From: an uncultured Hyphomicrobiales bacterium
GTDB taxonomy: Bacteria > Pseudomonadota > Alphaproteobacteria > Rhizobiales > Beijerinckiaceae
Assembly: GCA_903932535.1 (NCBI GenBank)
Contig: CAIZGR010000444.1
Location: 1 to 35,072 of the forward strand
Direction: 5' to 3'
Length of the DNA: 35,072 nt
The notes beneath the pieces were generated by a model. The model searched no databases. It was not told where the DNA came from and saw only the letters and a program-made list of their open reading frames with translations. The position numbers and the translations under genes were made by a program. The number at the start of each line of letters is the position of its first letter. Positions within the stretch are counted from its first letter, which is position 1. Of this stretch, positions 1 to 9,200 are shown in pieces.

Positions 1-81
1 CGCCTGCGCCCCCTCGTCGAGCGATACGCCGAAATCCTCCGTGAAAACGCGACTTTCGCCGGCGCCTTCGGGATCACGTAA
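1..81 (+). CDS. 3' end of an unidentified gene (partial)
   Basis: Frame 1 is open from the first base of the window and ends at a TAA at 79-81, giving 26 residues ending in ENATFAGAFGIT. The codons are G/C-ending like the coding regions around it, whereas the following 400 bp are clearly richer in A+T, so this looks like a real C-terminus. The fragment is too short to assign a family. It lies upstream of boxC in the same direction but is separated from it by a promoter region, so it probably belongs to another transcription unit. Confidence 0.5.
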   Translation, partial: RLRPLVERYAEILRENATFAGAFGIT

Positions 82-437
82 ATGAGGGGATACCTGAGAA
101 TGAAAACACAACAACAAGCGCAGCCGTTGTATTCGACATTCTTCTCATATAGGCCTCTCTTATGACGATAAATGTACTCTTCTAATAATCGAACTCGGAA
201 CAGACGCGATACAACGCGATTGAGGTAAACATGAAACACTTCATTTGTAAACACCGAAGGATTGACCTTTTCGGTGGACGTCGGGATGTGCACAAGTCAA
301 GATTTTCGCACCACGAATTGACGTCAATGAAACCAACGGGCTACGCGGTGCATAAAGGTCCGCTCCCTCCTTCGTGAGACATTATGACGCAGACGCCCAG
401 TGCTGAGAGCACCCACGCGAGACGCCCGCGCCCGCGC
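82..437. other. Intergenic region upstream of the box promoter
   Basis: This is A+T-richer than the surroundings. It holds a 7-bp inverted repeat (CACCGAA at 252-258 with TTCGGTG at 270-276), a 10-bp palindrome TTGACGTCAA at 318-327, and two isolated TGCA tetramers at 289-292 and 349-352, upstream of the TGCA cluster at the boxC promoter. A 48-codon reading frame at 231-377 has a GAGG 6 nt before its ATG, but its product resembles nothing I know and it is probably not a gene. Confidence 0.4.
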
Positions 438-483
438 TTGTTTCGGCCTCTAAGATGCACTATGATGCATTCAGAATGATGCA
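438..483 (+). promoter_or_regulatory. Probable boxC promoter with TGCA-repeat operator
   Basis: TTGTTT at 438-443 and TATGAT at 461-466 are separated by 17 bp and resemble sigma-70 -35 and -10 boxes. Three TGCA tetramers lie at 456-459, 466-469 and 480-483, so the first pair (TGCA-N6-TGCA, 10-bp period) flanks the -10 box. TGCA direct repeats are the recognition element described for BzdR/BoxR-type repressors of benzoate genes, which release DNA on binding benzoyl-CoA. The predicted transcript starts near 472, about 38 nt before the boxC ATG. The repressor assignment is inference, because no boxR is in the window. Confidence 0.6.
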
Positions 484-509
484 TAAAATTGCCTATCGAG
501 GAGCGCCGC

Positions 510-2168
510 ATGAGCCGTCCCGACCCGGTCGACTACCAGACCGAGCCAGCAAAATATCGCCACTGGACGCTCGCGTTCGACGGCCCCGTCGCCACGCTGA
601 TCGCGGCTTTCGACGAGGACGCCGGCATCCGGCCCGGATACAAGCTCAAGCTCAACAGCTACGACCTCGGCGTCGACATCGAGCTTGCCGACGCGGTCAA
701 CCGCATCCGCTTCGAGCATCCCGAGGTGCGGACGGTGGTCGTCACCAGCGGGCGCGACCGCGTCTTCTGCTCGGGGGCGAACATCTTCATGCTCGGCGTC
801 TCCAGCCATTCCTGGAAAGTGAATTTCTGCAAGTTCACCAACGAGACCCGCAACGGGCTCGAAGACTCCTCCCGCTACGGCGGGCTGAAGTTCCTCGCCG
901 CGGTCAACGGCTCCTGCGCCGGCGGCGGCTACGAGCTGGCGCTAGCGTGCGACGAGATCCTGCTCGTCGACGATCGGTCGAGCGCGGTCAGCCTGCCAGA
1001 GGTGCCGCTGCTCGGCGTGCTGCCCGGCACCGGCGGCCTCACCCGCCTCACCGACAAGCGCCGGGTGCGCCACGACCTCGCCGACGTGTTCTGCACCACC
1101 AGCGAAGGCGTGCGCGGGCAGAAGGCGGTCGATTGGCGCCTCGTCGACCATATCGCCAAGCCCGCGCAATTCGCGGATGCGGTGCGCGCCCGCGCCCTGG
1201 CGCTGGCGGCGGCGAGCGACCGTCCGCAAGGGGCGAAGGGGGTCGCGCTGACGCCGCTCGACCGCAAGATCGCGCCGGACGCGCTCCGCTACCGCCATGT
1301 TGCGGTCGCGATCGACCGCGCGGCCCGCACGGCGACTTTCACCGTCGAGGGGCCGTCGGGCGATCAGCCTCGGGACGTCGCTTCGATCGAGGCGGCCGGC
1401 GCGGGCTGGTATCCGCTGGCGCTCGCGCGCGAGCTGGAAGACGCGATCCTGACGATGCGCACCAACGAACTCGACATCGGTGTCTGGCTGATCAGGACCG
1501 AGGGCGATCCTGCCGCCGCGCTCGCCCTGGACGCGACCTTGCAGGCGCTGAAGGACAACTGGCTCGTTCGCGAGACGATCGGATACCTGCGGCGCACCTT
1601 CAGCCGCCTCGACGTCACCTCGCGCAGCCTGTTCGCGCTGATCGACGAGGGCTCCTGCTTCGCCGGTCCGCTCCTCGAGTTGGCGCTCGCCTGCGACCGC
1701 GTCTACCAGCTCGCGCTGCCGGACGATTTGGCGCGCGCGCCGAAGATCGCGCTCGGCGCCGCCAATTTCGGCGATTATCCGATGGCCAGCGGACAGAGCC
1801 GGCTCGGCCGGCGCTTCTACGACGAGAAGCCGGCGCTCGAAGCGGCGAAGGCGCAGATCGGCGCTCTGCTCGACGCGGGCGAAGCCTTCGCCCTCGGCCT
1901 CGTCACCAGCGCGCCCGACGACATCGACTGGGCGGACGAGGTGCGGCTCGCGGTGGAGGAGCGCGTGTCGATGAGCCCCGACGCGCTGACCGCGATGGAG
2001 GCGAACCTGCGCTTCGACGGGCCGGAGACCCTGTTCACCCGCGTTTTCGGACGCCTGACGGCGTGGCAGAACTGGGTGTTTCAGCGGCCGAACGCGGTCG
2101 GCGAAAAGGGCGCGCTGAAAGTCTATGGCAAGGGCGAAAAGGCCGCCTTCGACTGGGACCGGGTTTAG
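510..2168 (+). CDS. boxC: 2,3-epoxybenzoyl-CoA dihydrolase (BoxC)
   Basis: BoxC is a cytoplasmic crotonase-fold lyase of the aerobic benzoyl-CoA (box) pathway. It hydrolytically opens the ring of 2,3-epoxybenzoyl-CoA, giving 3,4-dehydroadipyl-CoA semialdehyde and formate. The 552-residue product matches the family length and has two crotonase-like halves. The first contains CSGANIFMLG (about residues 87-96) and GSCAGGGYELALACDEI (about 134-150), which form the CoA/oxyanion region, followed by LPEVPLLGVLPGTGG. The second repeats the pattern as IDEGSCFAGPLLELALACDR (about 377-396). The ATG at 510 was preferred to an in-frame TTG at 489 because GAGGAG lies at 497-502, directly upstream. It is the first gene of the cluster boxC-boxA-MaoC-boxB and follows a TGCA-type operator. 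A 124-bp gap separates it from boxA. Confidence 0.95.
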   Translation: MSRPDPVDYQTEPAKYRHWTLAFDGPVATLIAAFDEDAGIRPGYKLKLNSYDLGVDIELADAVNRIRFEHPEVRTVVVTSGRDRVFCSGANIFMLGVSSHSWKVNFCKFTNETRNGLEDSSRYGGLKFLAAVNGSCAGGGYELALACDEILLVDDRSSAVSLPEVPLLGVLPGTGGLTRLTDKRRVRHDLADVFCTTSEGVRGQKAVDWRLVDHIAKPAQFADAVRARALALAAASDRPQGAKGVALTPLDRKIAPDALRYRHVAVAIDRAARTATFTVEGPSGDQPRDVASIEAAGAGWYPLALARELEDAILTMRTNELDIGVWLIRTEGDPAAALALDATLQALKDNWLVRETIGYLRRTFSRLDVTSRSLFALIDEGSCFAGPLLELALACDRVYQLALPDDLARAPKIALGAANFGDYPMASGQSRLGRRFYDEKPALEAAKAQIGALLDAGEAFALGLVTSAPDDIDWADEVRLAVEERVSMSPDALTAMEANLRFDGPETLFTRVFGRLTAWQNWVFQRPNAVGEKGALKVYGKGEKAAFDWDRV

Positions 2169-2292
2169 CGCGGATTGCGTTGGGGCCGGCGCAGCCACTT
2201 GTAGCTGCGCTCGCTGAGCGCGATGACGCGGTCAGCGAGCGCGTCACAAGGCGCGGCCCGAAGGAAACGCAAAGGGGTCTGGGAGTAGGCGC

Positions 2293-3567
2293 ATGGAGCC
2301 CATCGACGCGGCGGTCATCCTGCAGCACCTGATCGATCCGGAAATCTGCATCCGCTGCAACACCTGCGAGGCGACCTGCCCGGTCGGCGCGATCACGCAC
2401 GACGCGCGCAACTACGTCGTCGACGCGGCGGCGTGCAACCTCTGCATGGCCTGCATCCCCCCCTGTCCGACCGGCAGCATCGACAACTGGCGGACCATGC
2501 CGCGGGCGGTCGCCTACAGTGTCGCGGCGCAGTTCGGCTGGGACGTCCTGCCGGCGGAATTGAAGCCCGAGGAACTCGCCGCGGCCGGCGTCTCGGCGTT
2601 GGACATTCCGGCAGAGGCCGCGCCTGCGGCCGTCGCCGAGGCGGAAGGGGAGGGGGTCTTCAGCGCGGCCGACTGCGCCGCAGTCATCCCGCCCTGGTCG
2701 GCCGCCCACCCTTACGCCAATCTCTACGGACCCCGCGCTTCGGAAAAGTTCGTCATCGCGTCGGTCGCCGGCAACGTGCGGGTGACGGAAGTCGGCCGGG
2801 AATACGACACCCACCACATCGTGCTCGACTTCGGCGCGATGCCGTTCCCGGTGTTGGAAGGCCAGTCGATCGGGATCGTCCCGCCGGGGCTCGACGCCGA
2901 GGGGCGGCCGCACCATCCGCGGCAATATTCGATCGCGAGCGCGCGCAACGGCGAGCGGCCCGGCTACAACAACGTGTCGCTCACCGTGAAGCGGGTGCTC
3001 GAGGACCACCAGGGCCGCCCGGTGCGCGGCGTCGCCAGCAACTACCTCTGCGACCTCGAGGTCGGCGAGAAGGTCCGGGTCATCGGTCCGTTCGGCACGA
3101 GTTTCTTGATGCCGAACCACCCGAAGAGTTCGATCGTGATGATCTGCACCGGCACCGGCAGCGCGCCCATGCGGGCGATGACCGAATGGCGCCGCCGCCT
3201 GCGCAAGTCCGGCAAGTTCGAGGGCGGCAAGCTGATGCTGTTCTTCGGCGCGCGCACCAAGGAGGAGCTTCCCTACTTCGGGCCGCTCGGCAACCTGCCC
3301 AAGGACTTCATCGACATCAACTTCGCCTTCAGCCGAACGCCCGGCCAGCCCAGGCGCTACGTGCAGGACCTGATGCGGGCGCGTGGCCCCGATCTCGCGC
3401 CCCTCGTCGCCGACCCGAACGCCTATTTCTATGTGTGCGGGCTGAAGGCGATGGAGGAGGGGGTCGTGCTCGCGCTGCGGGATGTCGCGCGCGAGGGCGG
3501 CCTCGACTGGGACATCGCCGGCCCGGCGCTCAGGCGCGAGGGCCGGCTGCATCTGGAGACGTACTGA
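2293..3567 (+). CDS. boxA: Benzoyl-CoA 2,3-epoxidase, reductase subunit (BoxA)
   Basis: BoxA is the NADPH-dependent iron-sulfur flavoprotein that passes electrons to the BoxB diiron epoxidase. The 424-residue product has an N-terminal double [4Fe-4S] ferredoxin domain with two CxxCxxCxxxCP motifs (C19, C22, C25, C29 and C48, C51, C54, C58). A low-complexity Ala/Glu-rich linker (about 90-125) follows, then a ferredoxin-NADP reductase module: RQYSIAS binds FAD (about residues 211-217) and [13 protein letters not shown] binds NADPH (about 285-297), with [11 protein letters not shown] near the C-terminus. A purine-rich ribosome site (GGGAGTAGG) precedes the ATG. It sits between boxC and the MaoC-like gene in the same direction, and is probably co-transcribed with boxC because no promoter is obvious in the 124-bp gap. 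Confidence 0.95.
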   Translation: MEPIDAAVILQHLIDPEICIRCNTCEATCPVGAITHDARNYVVDAAACNLCMACIPPCPTGSIDNWRTMPRAVAYSVAAQFGWDVLPAELKPEELAAAGVSALDIPAEAAPAAVAEAEGEGVFSAADCAAVIPPWSAAHPYANLYGPRASEKFVIASVAGNVRVTEVGREYDTHHIVLDFGAMPFPVLEGQSIGIVPPGLDAEGRPHHPRQYSIASARNGERPGYNNVSLTVKRVLEDHQGRPVRGVASNYLCDLEVGEKVRVIGPFGTSFLMPNHPKSSIVMICTGTGSAPMRAMTEWRRRLRKSGKFEGGKLMLFFGARTKEELPYFGPLGNLPKDFIDINFAFSRTPGQPRRYVQDLMRARGPDLAPLVADPNAYFYVCGLKAMEEGVVLALRDVAREGGLDWDIAGPALRREGRLHLETY

Positions 3568-3601
3568 CGCGCCGGCGCCGTCGCGCCGCGAGGGGGAGAC
3601 A

Positions 3602-4054
3602 ATGAAATTCGCTGAATTGCAGCCGGGCCGGGTCGTCGAAGCGGGCCCTTATCGGGTCGAGCGGGACGAAATCCTGCGCTTCGCCGAGGCCTACGATCCG
3701 CAGTGGTTCCATGTCGACGCCGAGGCCGCCGGACACGGACCCTTCGGCGGCCTGATCGCGAGCGGTTGGCACACCTGCGCGATCGCCATGCGGCTTGCGG
3801 TCGACGCCGTGCTCGCCGGGTCGGAATCCTTCGCGTCGCCCGGCGTCGCCTACATCAAATGGCCCCATCCGGTGCGCCCCGGCGACAGCCTCGTCCTGCG
3901 CGCGGAAGTGCTGGAGACGCGGCTCTCGAAGAGCCAGCCGGACCTCGGGATCATGCGCTGGCGGTGGCGTCTGTTCAACCAGCATGGCGACGAGGTGCTC
4001 GAATCCGAGGCGACCAGCCTCTTCGATCTGAGTCCCCGCCTCGATCGTGCATGA
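3602..4054 (+). CDS. MaoC-like hot-dog hydratase/thioesterase in the box cluster
   Basis: The 150-residue product is a single hot-dog domain of the MaoC/(R)-specific enoyl-CoA hydratase family. YDPQWFHVD carries the Asp-x4-His pair (D32, H37) used by family hydratases, followed by GGLIASGWHT, the usual MaoC helix segment. The end of the domain (VRPGDSLVLRAEVLETR) is typical of the fold. The ATG at 3602 follows AGGGGGAGAC at close spacing, and boxA ends only 34 bp upstream, so it is probably in the boxCA transcript. Its stop codon lies within the TGCA operator of boxB. Being between boxA and boxB suggests a role on a box-pathway CoA ester. It could hydrate 2,3-dehydroadipyl-CoA downstream of BoxD, or act as a thioesterase that recycles CoA from stalled intermediates. 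The sequence does not decide between these. Confidence 0.85.
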   Translation: MKFAELQPGRVVEAGPYRVERDEILRFAEAYDPQWFHVDAEAAGHGPFGGLIASGWHTCAIAMRLAVDAVLAGSESFASPGVAYIKWPHPVRPGDSLVLRAEVLETRLSKSQPDLGIMRWRWRLFNQHGDEVLESEATSLFDLSPRLDRA

Positions 4055-4162
4055 AAATGCATCTTCATGGGAAGGTCGGAAGACGGTCGGCAAACGAGTC
4101 GGTAACGTGTATGCAATAAAATGCGTCTATGCTTGACAAAAGCGCATAATAGTGACGATGAT
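4048..4162 (+). promoter_or_regulatory. Probable boxB promoter with TGCA-repeat operator
   Basis: TGCA tetramers lie at 4048-4051 and 4058-4061 (again TGCA-N6-TGCA, 10-bp period) and at 4112-4115, with further TGC half-sites at 4122 and 4130. A perfect -35 box TTGACA at 4133-4138 is followed after 18 bp by GATGAT (4157-4162), a plausible weak -10. CATAAT at 4145-4150 is an alternative -10 but lacks a good partner. The arrangement repeats that at boxC, so both box promoters probably answer to the same regulator. The first TGCA pair overlaps the end of the MaoC-like gene. Confidence 0.5.
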
Positions 4163-4208
4163 CGCAACCAAGAGTGCGCACGCGCGCGATACCTGAAGGG
4201 AAGGAAAC

Positions 4209-5702
4209 ATGAGCTCCACGGACACCCTGACCGAGGCCCCGGAATCCGTCCGGGGCGATCATTTCATCGAGATCGACACCGACGGTCCGATCCCCAACAA
4301 CGTCGCGCTGTCGTCGGACAAGCAGCTCCAGCGCGCGCTCGAGACTTGGCGGCCGAAATATCTCGACTGGTGGGGCGACATGGGGCCGGAAGGGTTCCAG
4401 AACGCCGAGGTCTATCTGCGCACCGCCGTCGGCGTCGATCCGACCGGATGGGCGAAGTTCGGCTACGTCAAGATGCCGGACTATCGCTGGGGCGTGCTGC
4501 TGGCGCCGAAAGTCGAGGGCCGCGTCATTCCCTTCGGCCGCCACAAGGGCGAGCCGGCGTGGCAGGAGGTTCCCGGCGAATATCGCGCCACGCTGCGCCG
4601 GCTCCTCGTCGTCCAGGGCGACACGGAGCCCGCCTCCGTCGAGCAGCAGCGCTATCTCGGCGCGACCGCGCCGAGCCTCTACGACATGCGCAACCTCTTC
4701 CAGGTCAACGTCGAGGAGGGCCGCCACCTCTGGGCGATCGTTTATCTGCTGGTGAAATATTTCGGCAAGGACGGCCGCGAGGAGGCGCAGGCGCTGCTCG
4801 AGCGGCGCAGCGGCCAGCAGGACAACCCGCGCATCCTCGGCGCCTTCAACGAACGCACGCCCGACTGGCTGTCGTTCTTCATGTTCACCTATTTCACCGA
4901 CAGGGACGGCAAGATGCAGCTCGCAGCCCTCGCCGAGAGCGGTTTCGATCCGCTCTCGCGCACCTGCCGCTTCATGCTGACCGAGGAAGCGCATCACATG
5001 TTCGTCGGCGAGACCGGCGTCCAGCGCACGATCGAGGCGACCTGCGCAGCGATGAACAAGGCCGGAATCAAGGATCCGAGCGACGTCGAGGCGATCCGCA
5101 GTCTCGGCGTCGTCGATCTGCCGCTGTTGCAGCGCAAGGCCAACTTCCACATGTCCGTAACGCGCGACCTGTTCGGCAGCGAGATTTCGAGCAACGCCGC
5201 CGAATCGTTCAGCGCCGGCCTCAAGGGCCGCTTCAACGAGGCGAAGCTCGAGGGCGACGATCACGTGCTTGCCGACGCGACCTATCCGGTGGCGCGGGTC
5301 GTCGACGGCAAGCTCGTCGAGGAACGGGTTCCGGCGCTGCGCTCGATCAATTCCCGCCTGCTCGACGACTACATCAAGGACTGCCAGGGCGGCATCGACC
5401 GCTGGAACAAGGTGATCGAGAAGGCGGGCGTCGCCTTCAAGTTCACCCAGCCGCACAAGGGCTTCAACCGCAGGATCGGCGAGTTCGCCGGCAAGCGCAT
5501 CGGCCCGGCGGGCGAGGTGCTCACCGAGGCGCAGTGGCAGGCCGAGAGCGGCGCGTGGCTGCCCAACGACGCGGACATGACCTTCATCGATTCGCTGATG
5601 AAGCCCTGCCACGAGGCCGGCAAGTACGCGAGCTGGATCGCCCCCCCGCGCGTCGGCATCAACAGCCAGACCGGCGACTTCGAATATGTGAAGATCGCCT
5701 GA
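4209..5702 (+). CDS. boxB: Benzoyl-CoA 2,3-epoxidase, diiron oxygenase subunit (BoxB)
   Basis: BoxB is the class I diiron monooxygenase that converts benzoyl-CoA with O2 and electrons from BoxA into 2,3-epoxybenzoyl-CoA. The product is 497 residues, slightly longer than characterised BoxB proteins, with about 20 extra residues at the N-terminus. The diiron ligands can be read as E140, E170 and H173 (EEGRHLW), D231 (FTDRDGKM), and E260 and H263 (TEEAHH). This matches, with a constant offset of 20, the ligand set I recall for the Azoarcus evansii enzyme. The ATG at 4209 follows GGGAAGGAAAC at good spacing. It probably has its own promoter and operator, and it is the last box gene before a 588-bp gap. 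Confidence 0.96.
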   Translation: MSSTDTLTEAPESVRGDHFIEIDTDGPIPNNVALSSDKQLQRALETWRPKYLDWWGDMGPEGFQNAEVYLRTAVGVDPTGWAKFGYVKMPDYRWGVLLAPKVEGRVIPFGRHKGEPAWQEVPGEYRATLRRLLVVQGDTEPASVEQQRYLGATAPSLYDMRNLFQVNVEEGRHLWAIVYLLVKYFGKDGREEAQALLERRSGQQDNPRILGAFNERTPDWLSFFMFTYFTDRDGKMQLAALAESGFDPLSRTCRFMLTEEAHHMFVGETGVQRTIEATCAAMNKAGIKDPSDVEAIRSLGVVDLPLLQRKANFHMSVTRDLFGSEISSNAAESFSAGLKGRFNEAKLEGDDHVLADATYPVARVVDGKLVEERVPALRSINSRLLDDYIKDCQGGIDRWNKVIEKAGVAFKFTQPHKGFNRRIGEFAGKRIGPAGEVLTEAQWQAESGAWLPNDADMTFIDSLMKPCHEAGKYASWIAPPRVGINSQTGDFEYVKIA

Positions 5703-5864
5703 CCATATGCCGGACCGTCGATGCGGGCGGCTGCGGCCGCCCGCGCCGCGATCCGAAGCGGTCGCGGCTCGCCGCCTTGCCCGGGCGCTCGGCGTGGAGG
5801 CGAAGCGACGCTTCGAGACTTGCGACGACGCACGGCGCAATGGAGAAAAGGGCGTTGAAATATT

Positions 5865-5894
5865 TTGTTAATCAGAATCTTACGTTAGTATACT
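5865..5894 (+). promoter_or_regulatory. Candidate sigma-70 promoter upstream of the histidine kinase
   Basis: TTGTTA at 5865-5870 and TATACT at 5889-5894 are separated by 18 bp, and the surrounding 40 bp are markedly A+T-rich in an otherwise G+C-rich context. It would produce a leader of nearly 400 nt before the kinase start at 6291, or drive a small RNA. The assignment rests on sequence resemblance only. Confidence 0.35.
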
Positions 5895-5946
5895 TTTTCT
5901 GCGTCGAAAGGGCTCCGACGATTTGCCGGATCGCTGCGCCGCAATA

Positions 5947-5978
5947 GCCCGTCGATAGACGGGCGTCGATCGACGCCC
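5947..5978. repeat. Two overlapping, mutually exclusive hairpins
   Basis: A 7-bp stem GCCCGTC/GACGGGC (5947-5953 with 5958-5964, loop GATA) shares its right arm with the 18-bp perfect palindrome GGGCGTCGATCGACGCCC at 5961-5978. Only one of the two can fold at a time. No T-run follows, so it is not a classical intrinsic terminator. It could end the boxB transcript or act in the leader of the kinase gene. Confidence 0.55.
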
Positions 5979-6290
5979 TGCGGCCGCGCGCGATGACGGC
6001 GGAGACGGCGATCCTGTGGTCGATGAGTTCCGTCTGCCGGTCAATGAGGCTAAGGGTTTGGAATCGTGGTTTGGTTTCCGAACTCGAGAAGTCGGACTTC
6101 GTACCGCGTAAAACGACGTTGCAGATAAGCTTTATCCGATCTCGGGAGGGGAAGGATCGGCGGCCTGACGTCGCATTGTTGCTGCCGAGATTGCGCGCCG
6201 GCGCCATACAGCGCATCGTAACGGCGATGGGCAAAGCTGGCCGCGACCAGCGTCGCCTTCATCGCAACGCTCGCTATTCGGATCGAATCT

Positions 6291-9200
6291 TTGTCGAAAA
6301 AACGGAATCCGCTCGCGGGCCTGTCGCCTTGGCCCTTTTACGGCGTCGCCCTTGCGATCGCGCTGCTGTTCGCGTCGGTCTCGGCCTACGCGGTCTGGCA
6401 GGTCCGGGCGACGGACTACGCCTCCGGCGGCCGGGCGGCGCTGAACACCGCCCGGCTCGTCGCCGACGACGTCGAGAATTCCTTCGCTCAGATCGACGCG
6501 CTGCTGAAATCGATCGGAAGGCTATACGTCGACGGCAGCGAGAACGGACCGGAGGAAAAGCCGCGCCTCGCCGAGCACATGGACAAGGAAATCGCCGACT
6601 TTCCCTTCGTCGCGCGAATCTTCGTGGTCGATCCGGTCGGCAAGGTCCTGTTGGGCAGCGGCGCGTTTCAGATCGCGCCGAGCGCGGCGAATGTTTCGGA
6701 CAGTACGTATTTCAAGCGGGCGGCCGCGGGCGAACGGGGTCTGATTTTCCAGGGGCCCGTCGAGGCCAAGTTCGCCGACGAGTGGGTGGTCATCCTCGCA
6801 AGGCGTCTGGAAGACCGAAACGGCGCCTTCCTCGGGACCGTCAACGCCAGCATTCCGGTGGCGTTCTTCGCGAAACGGTTCTCGACGCTCGATTACGCCG
6901 ACGGCGGCGTCGTCTCCTTGTGGACCGGCGACGGCGTCCTGATCGCGCGCCACACGACAGGACCCGACAAGCCCGCCGACACAGGCTCGAGCAGCCTGTC
7001 CGAGACGGCGAAGGCCCTGCTGCGCGAGCATCCCGAACAAGTCCAGGGCCTCTACACGGCGACTTCGCCGGTTGACGCCATCGAGCGGCTGTTCGCCTAC
7101 CAGAAACTCGAGCAGGCGCCCTATATCGTCAGGGTCGGACTGCCAAAGGCGACCCTCGACCAATCCTGGCGCCGGCTGGCCTTCGAACTCGGCCTGCTCT
7201 GCCTCGGCGTGGGGCTCGGCGTGCTCTGGATCGCGCGCCGTCTGCACGAATCGGCCGAGTTCCTGAACGCGGACAAGCGGCTGCTGGAAAGGCGCGTCGC
7301 CAACCGGACCGCGGAAATCCAGACCAAGAGCGACGCCCTGATTGCGAGCGAATCGAAATTCCGGGACGCGATGGCGTGCGCTCCGAACGCGATCGCTCTC
7401 TTCGCCGCGGACGGACGCTTCGTCGAGGTCAACGCCGCGGCCTGCGACCTGCTCGGCTATACGCGCGAGGAGTTTCTGGCGTCGGACGTTCGCAGCATCC
7501 TCGCGCCGGAGGAGCCCCCCCTCGAACCCGAAAATATGCTCCGCCTCGCGGCCGGCGAGTTGAAGGCCTACCGAACCGTGAGACGCTACCTGCACAAGGA
7601 CGGGCGCCGGATTCCGGTCCAGGTGGACACTTCGAGCGCCAGGACCGCGTCCGGGGAGCTTCGCTATTTCATATCGCAGGGGCAGGACATCTCGGCTCGG
7701 CTCGAGTACGAAGAACGTCTCAGGGCGCTCCTCGACACCGCCGTCGACGGCGTCTATATCCACGATCTGGACGGCGTGATCGTCGAATTCAGCCAGTCCT
7801 TTGCGGACATGCTCGGCTACCGCCGGGACGAGATGGCGACGCTCAATGTCGCCGACATCGACGTCGTCAAGACCGCGAGCGCGCTGAGGGCGGCGTTCCG
7901 CAAGGATGCGCAAAGCGACGCGCCCCTCGTCATCGAGACTCGCCATCGCCGGAAGGACGGTTCGGTCCTGGATGTCGAGATCAACGTCAAGGCCGTCTCG
8001 CTGAAGGGAATCACCTACCTCTATACGTCGTCGCGCGACATCAGCGAGCGGGTGCGGATGCGCAAGCAACTCGACGAGGAACGGACGCGGCTGCGCGACT
8101 TCTCGAACAGCACGGCGGACTGGTTCTGGCAGCTCGACGAGAACCTGAAGTTCTCGTATTTGTCGGACAGCTTCAAAAGCATCAACGGAATCTCCAAGCA
8201 GGATCTGCTTGGAATGCCGTTGCCGGAAATCCACACGAAAGAGACACGAAATCCGGGCGCGCGAAAGGCGCAGGGTCTCGAAATTTTGCGGGAGCGACGG
8301 CCTTTCAGGGATTTCGAGCTCGCGTACAAGGACGACGCCGGCGAGATTCAATGGCTGTCCGCGAGCGGCGTTCCATTCTTCGCCGCCGACGGGGGCTTCG
8401 CCGGCTATCGCGGCGTCGCTGCGATCGTCACCGAGCGCAAGCGCACGGAACTGGCGCTCGAGGAGAATCGGCAACTGCTTCAGGAGCTGGTCGATTCTGC
8501 GCCCTACGGCATCGGCGTGTTCAACGAGAGCCGCGCGTGCGTCGTTCGTAACGAAAACTATGGGCGCATCCTCGGTCTGCCTCGGGATTTGCTGGACAGG
8601 AAGCCCTTCCGCCTGATCGATCAGTTCCAGTTCTGCTTCGATCGCGGCGATTTCGCCGATCTCGGCCGCGGGCTCCCGGCCGATCAGGTCTGGCGTATGG
8701 TGGAGGCTCACCAGGGGCGGCAGGCGGAGCGCAAGCTGGGCAACGGGCGCTGGGTCGAGCTGCGCGTCGCGGCCCTGCCTCGCGGCGCGCTCGTGACCTA
8801 TTTCGACATCACGAATTACAAGAGGATCGAAAACGAGCTGCGCGAGACCAAGGAGCGTCTCGAAGCCGCGGCGTCGGCGGGCATCATCGGAATCTGGGAA
8901 TGCGACTTCGTCCAGGACTCGTTCTTCTGGGACAGCGTGATGTACCAGCTCTATGGGCTGCGCGAGACGGACTTCAAAAGCCCGCGCGAGGCGTTCTTCG
9001 CCGGCGTGCATCCGGAAGACAAGGAACGCGCCAGAGCCTTGTTCCAGCAGGCGTTCGAGGGGCGGAAAAATCCGGAGCTGGATTTCCGGATCGTCCGGCC
9101 CGACGGCGCGGTTCGATACCTGAGGGGGCGCTCGCGAACGACGTTCGGCGCCGACGGCAAGCTCCAGCGCATGGTCGGCGTCACGTACGACGTCACCGAG

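Larger units (their letters stand above)
5703..6290. other. Intergenic region between boxB and the histidine kinase
   Basis: No supported gene was found in these 588 bp. The first 130 bp are G+C-rich, and the stretch 5850-5900 is A+T-rich and contains a promoter-like pair. An overlapping pair of hairpins lies at 5947-5978. Reading frames on both strands across 5990-6262 have no recognisable family or strong ribosome site. The long leader between the promoter-like pair and the kinase start could hold regulatory RNA structure. Confidence 0.5.

Noticed and set aside
231-377. 48-codon frame with a GAGG ribosome site upstream of boxC
   Set aside because: The product matches nothing I know, codon use is unlike the neighbours, and it overlaps a palindrome and TGCA motifs that look regulatory.
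5993-7075. 360-codon frame beginning upstream of the kinase
   Set aside because: Most of it overlaps the kinase in the wrong frame; the unique first 100 residues show no family or strong ribosome site.
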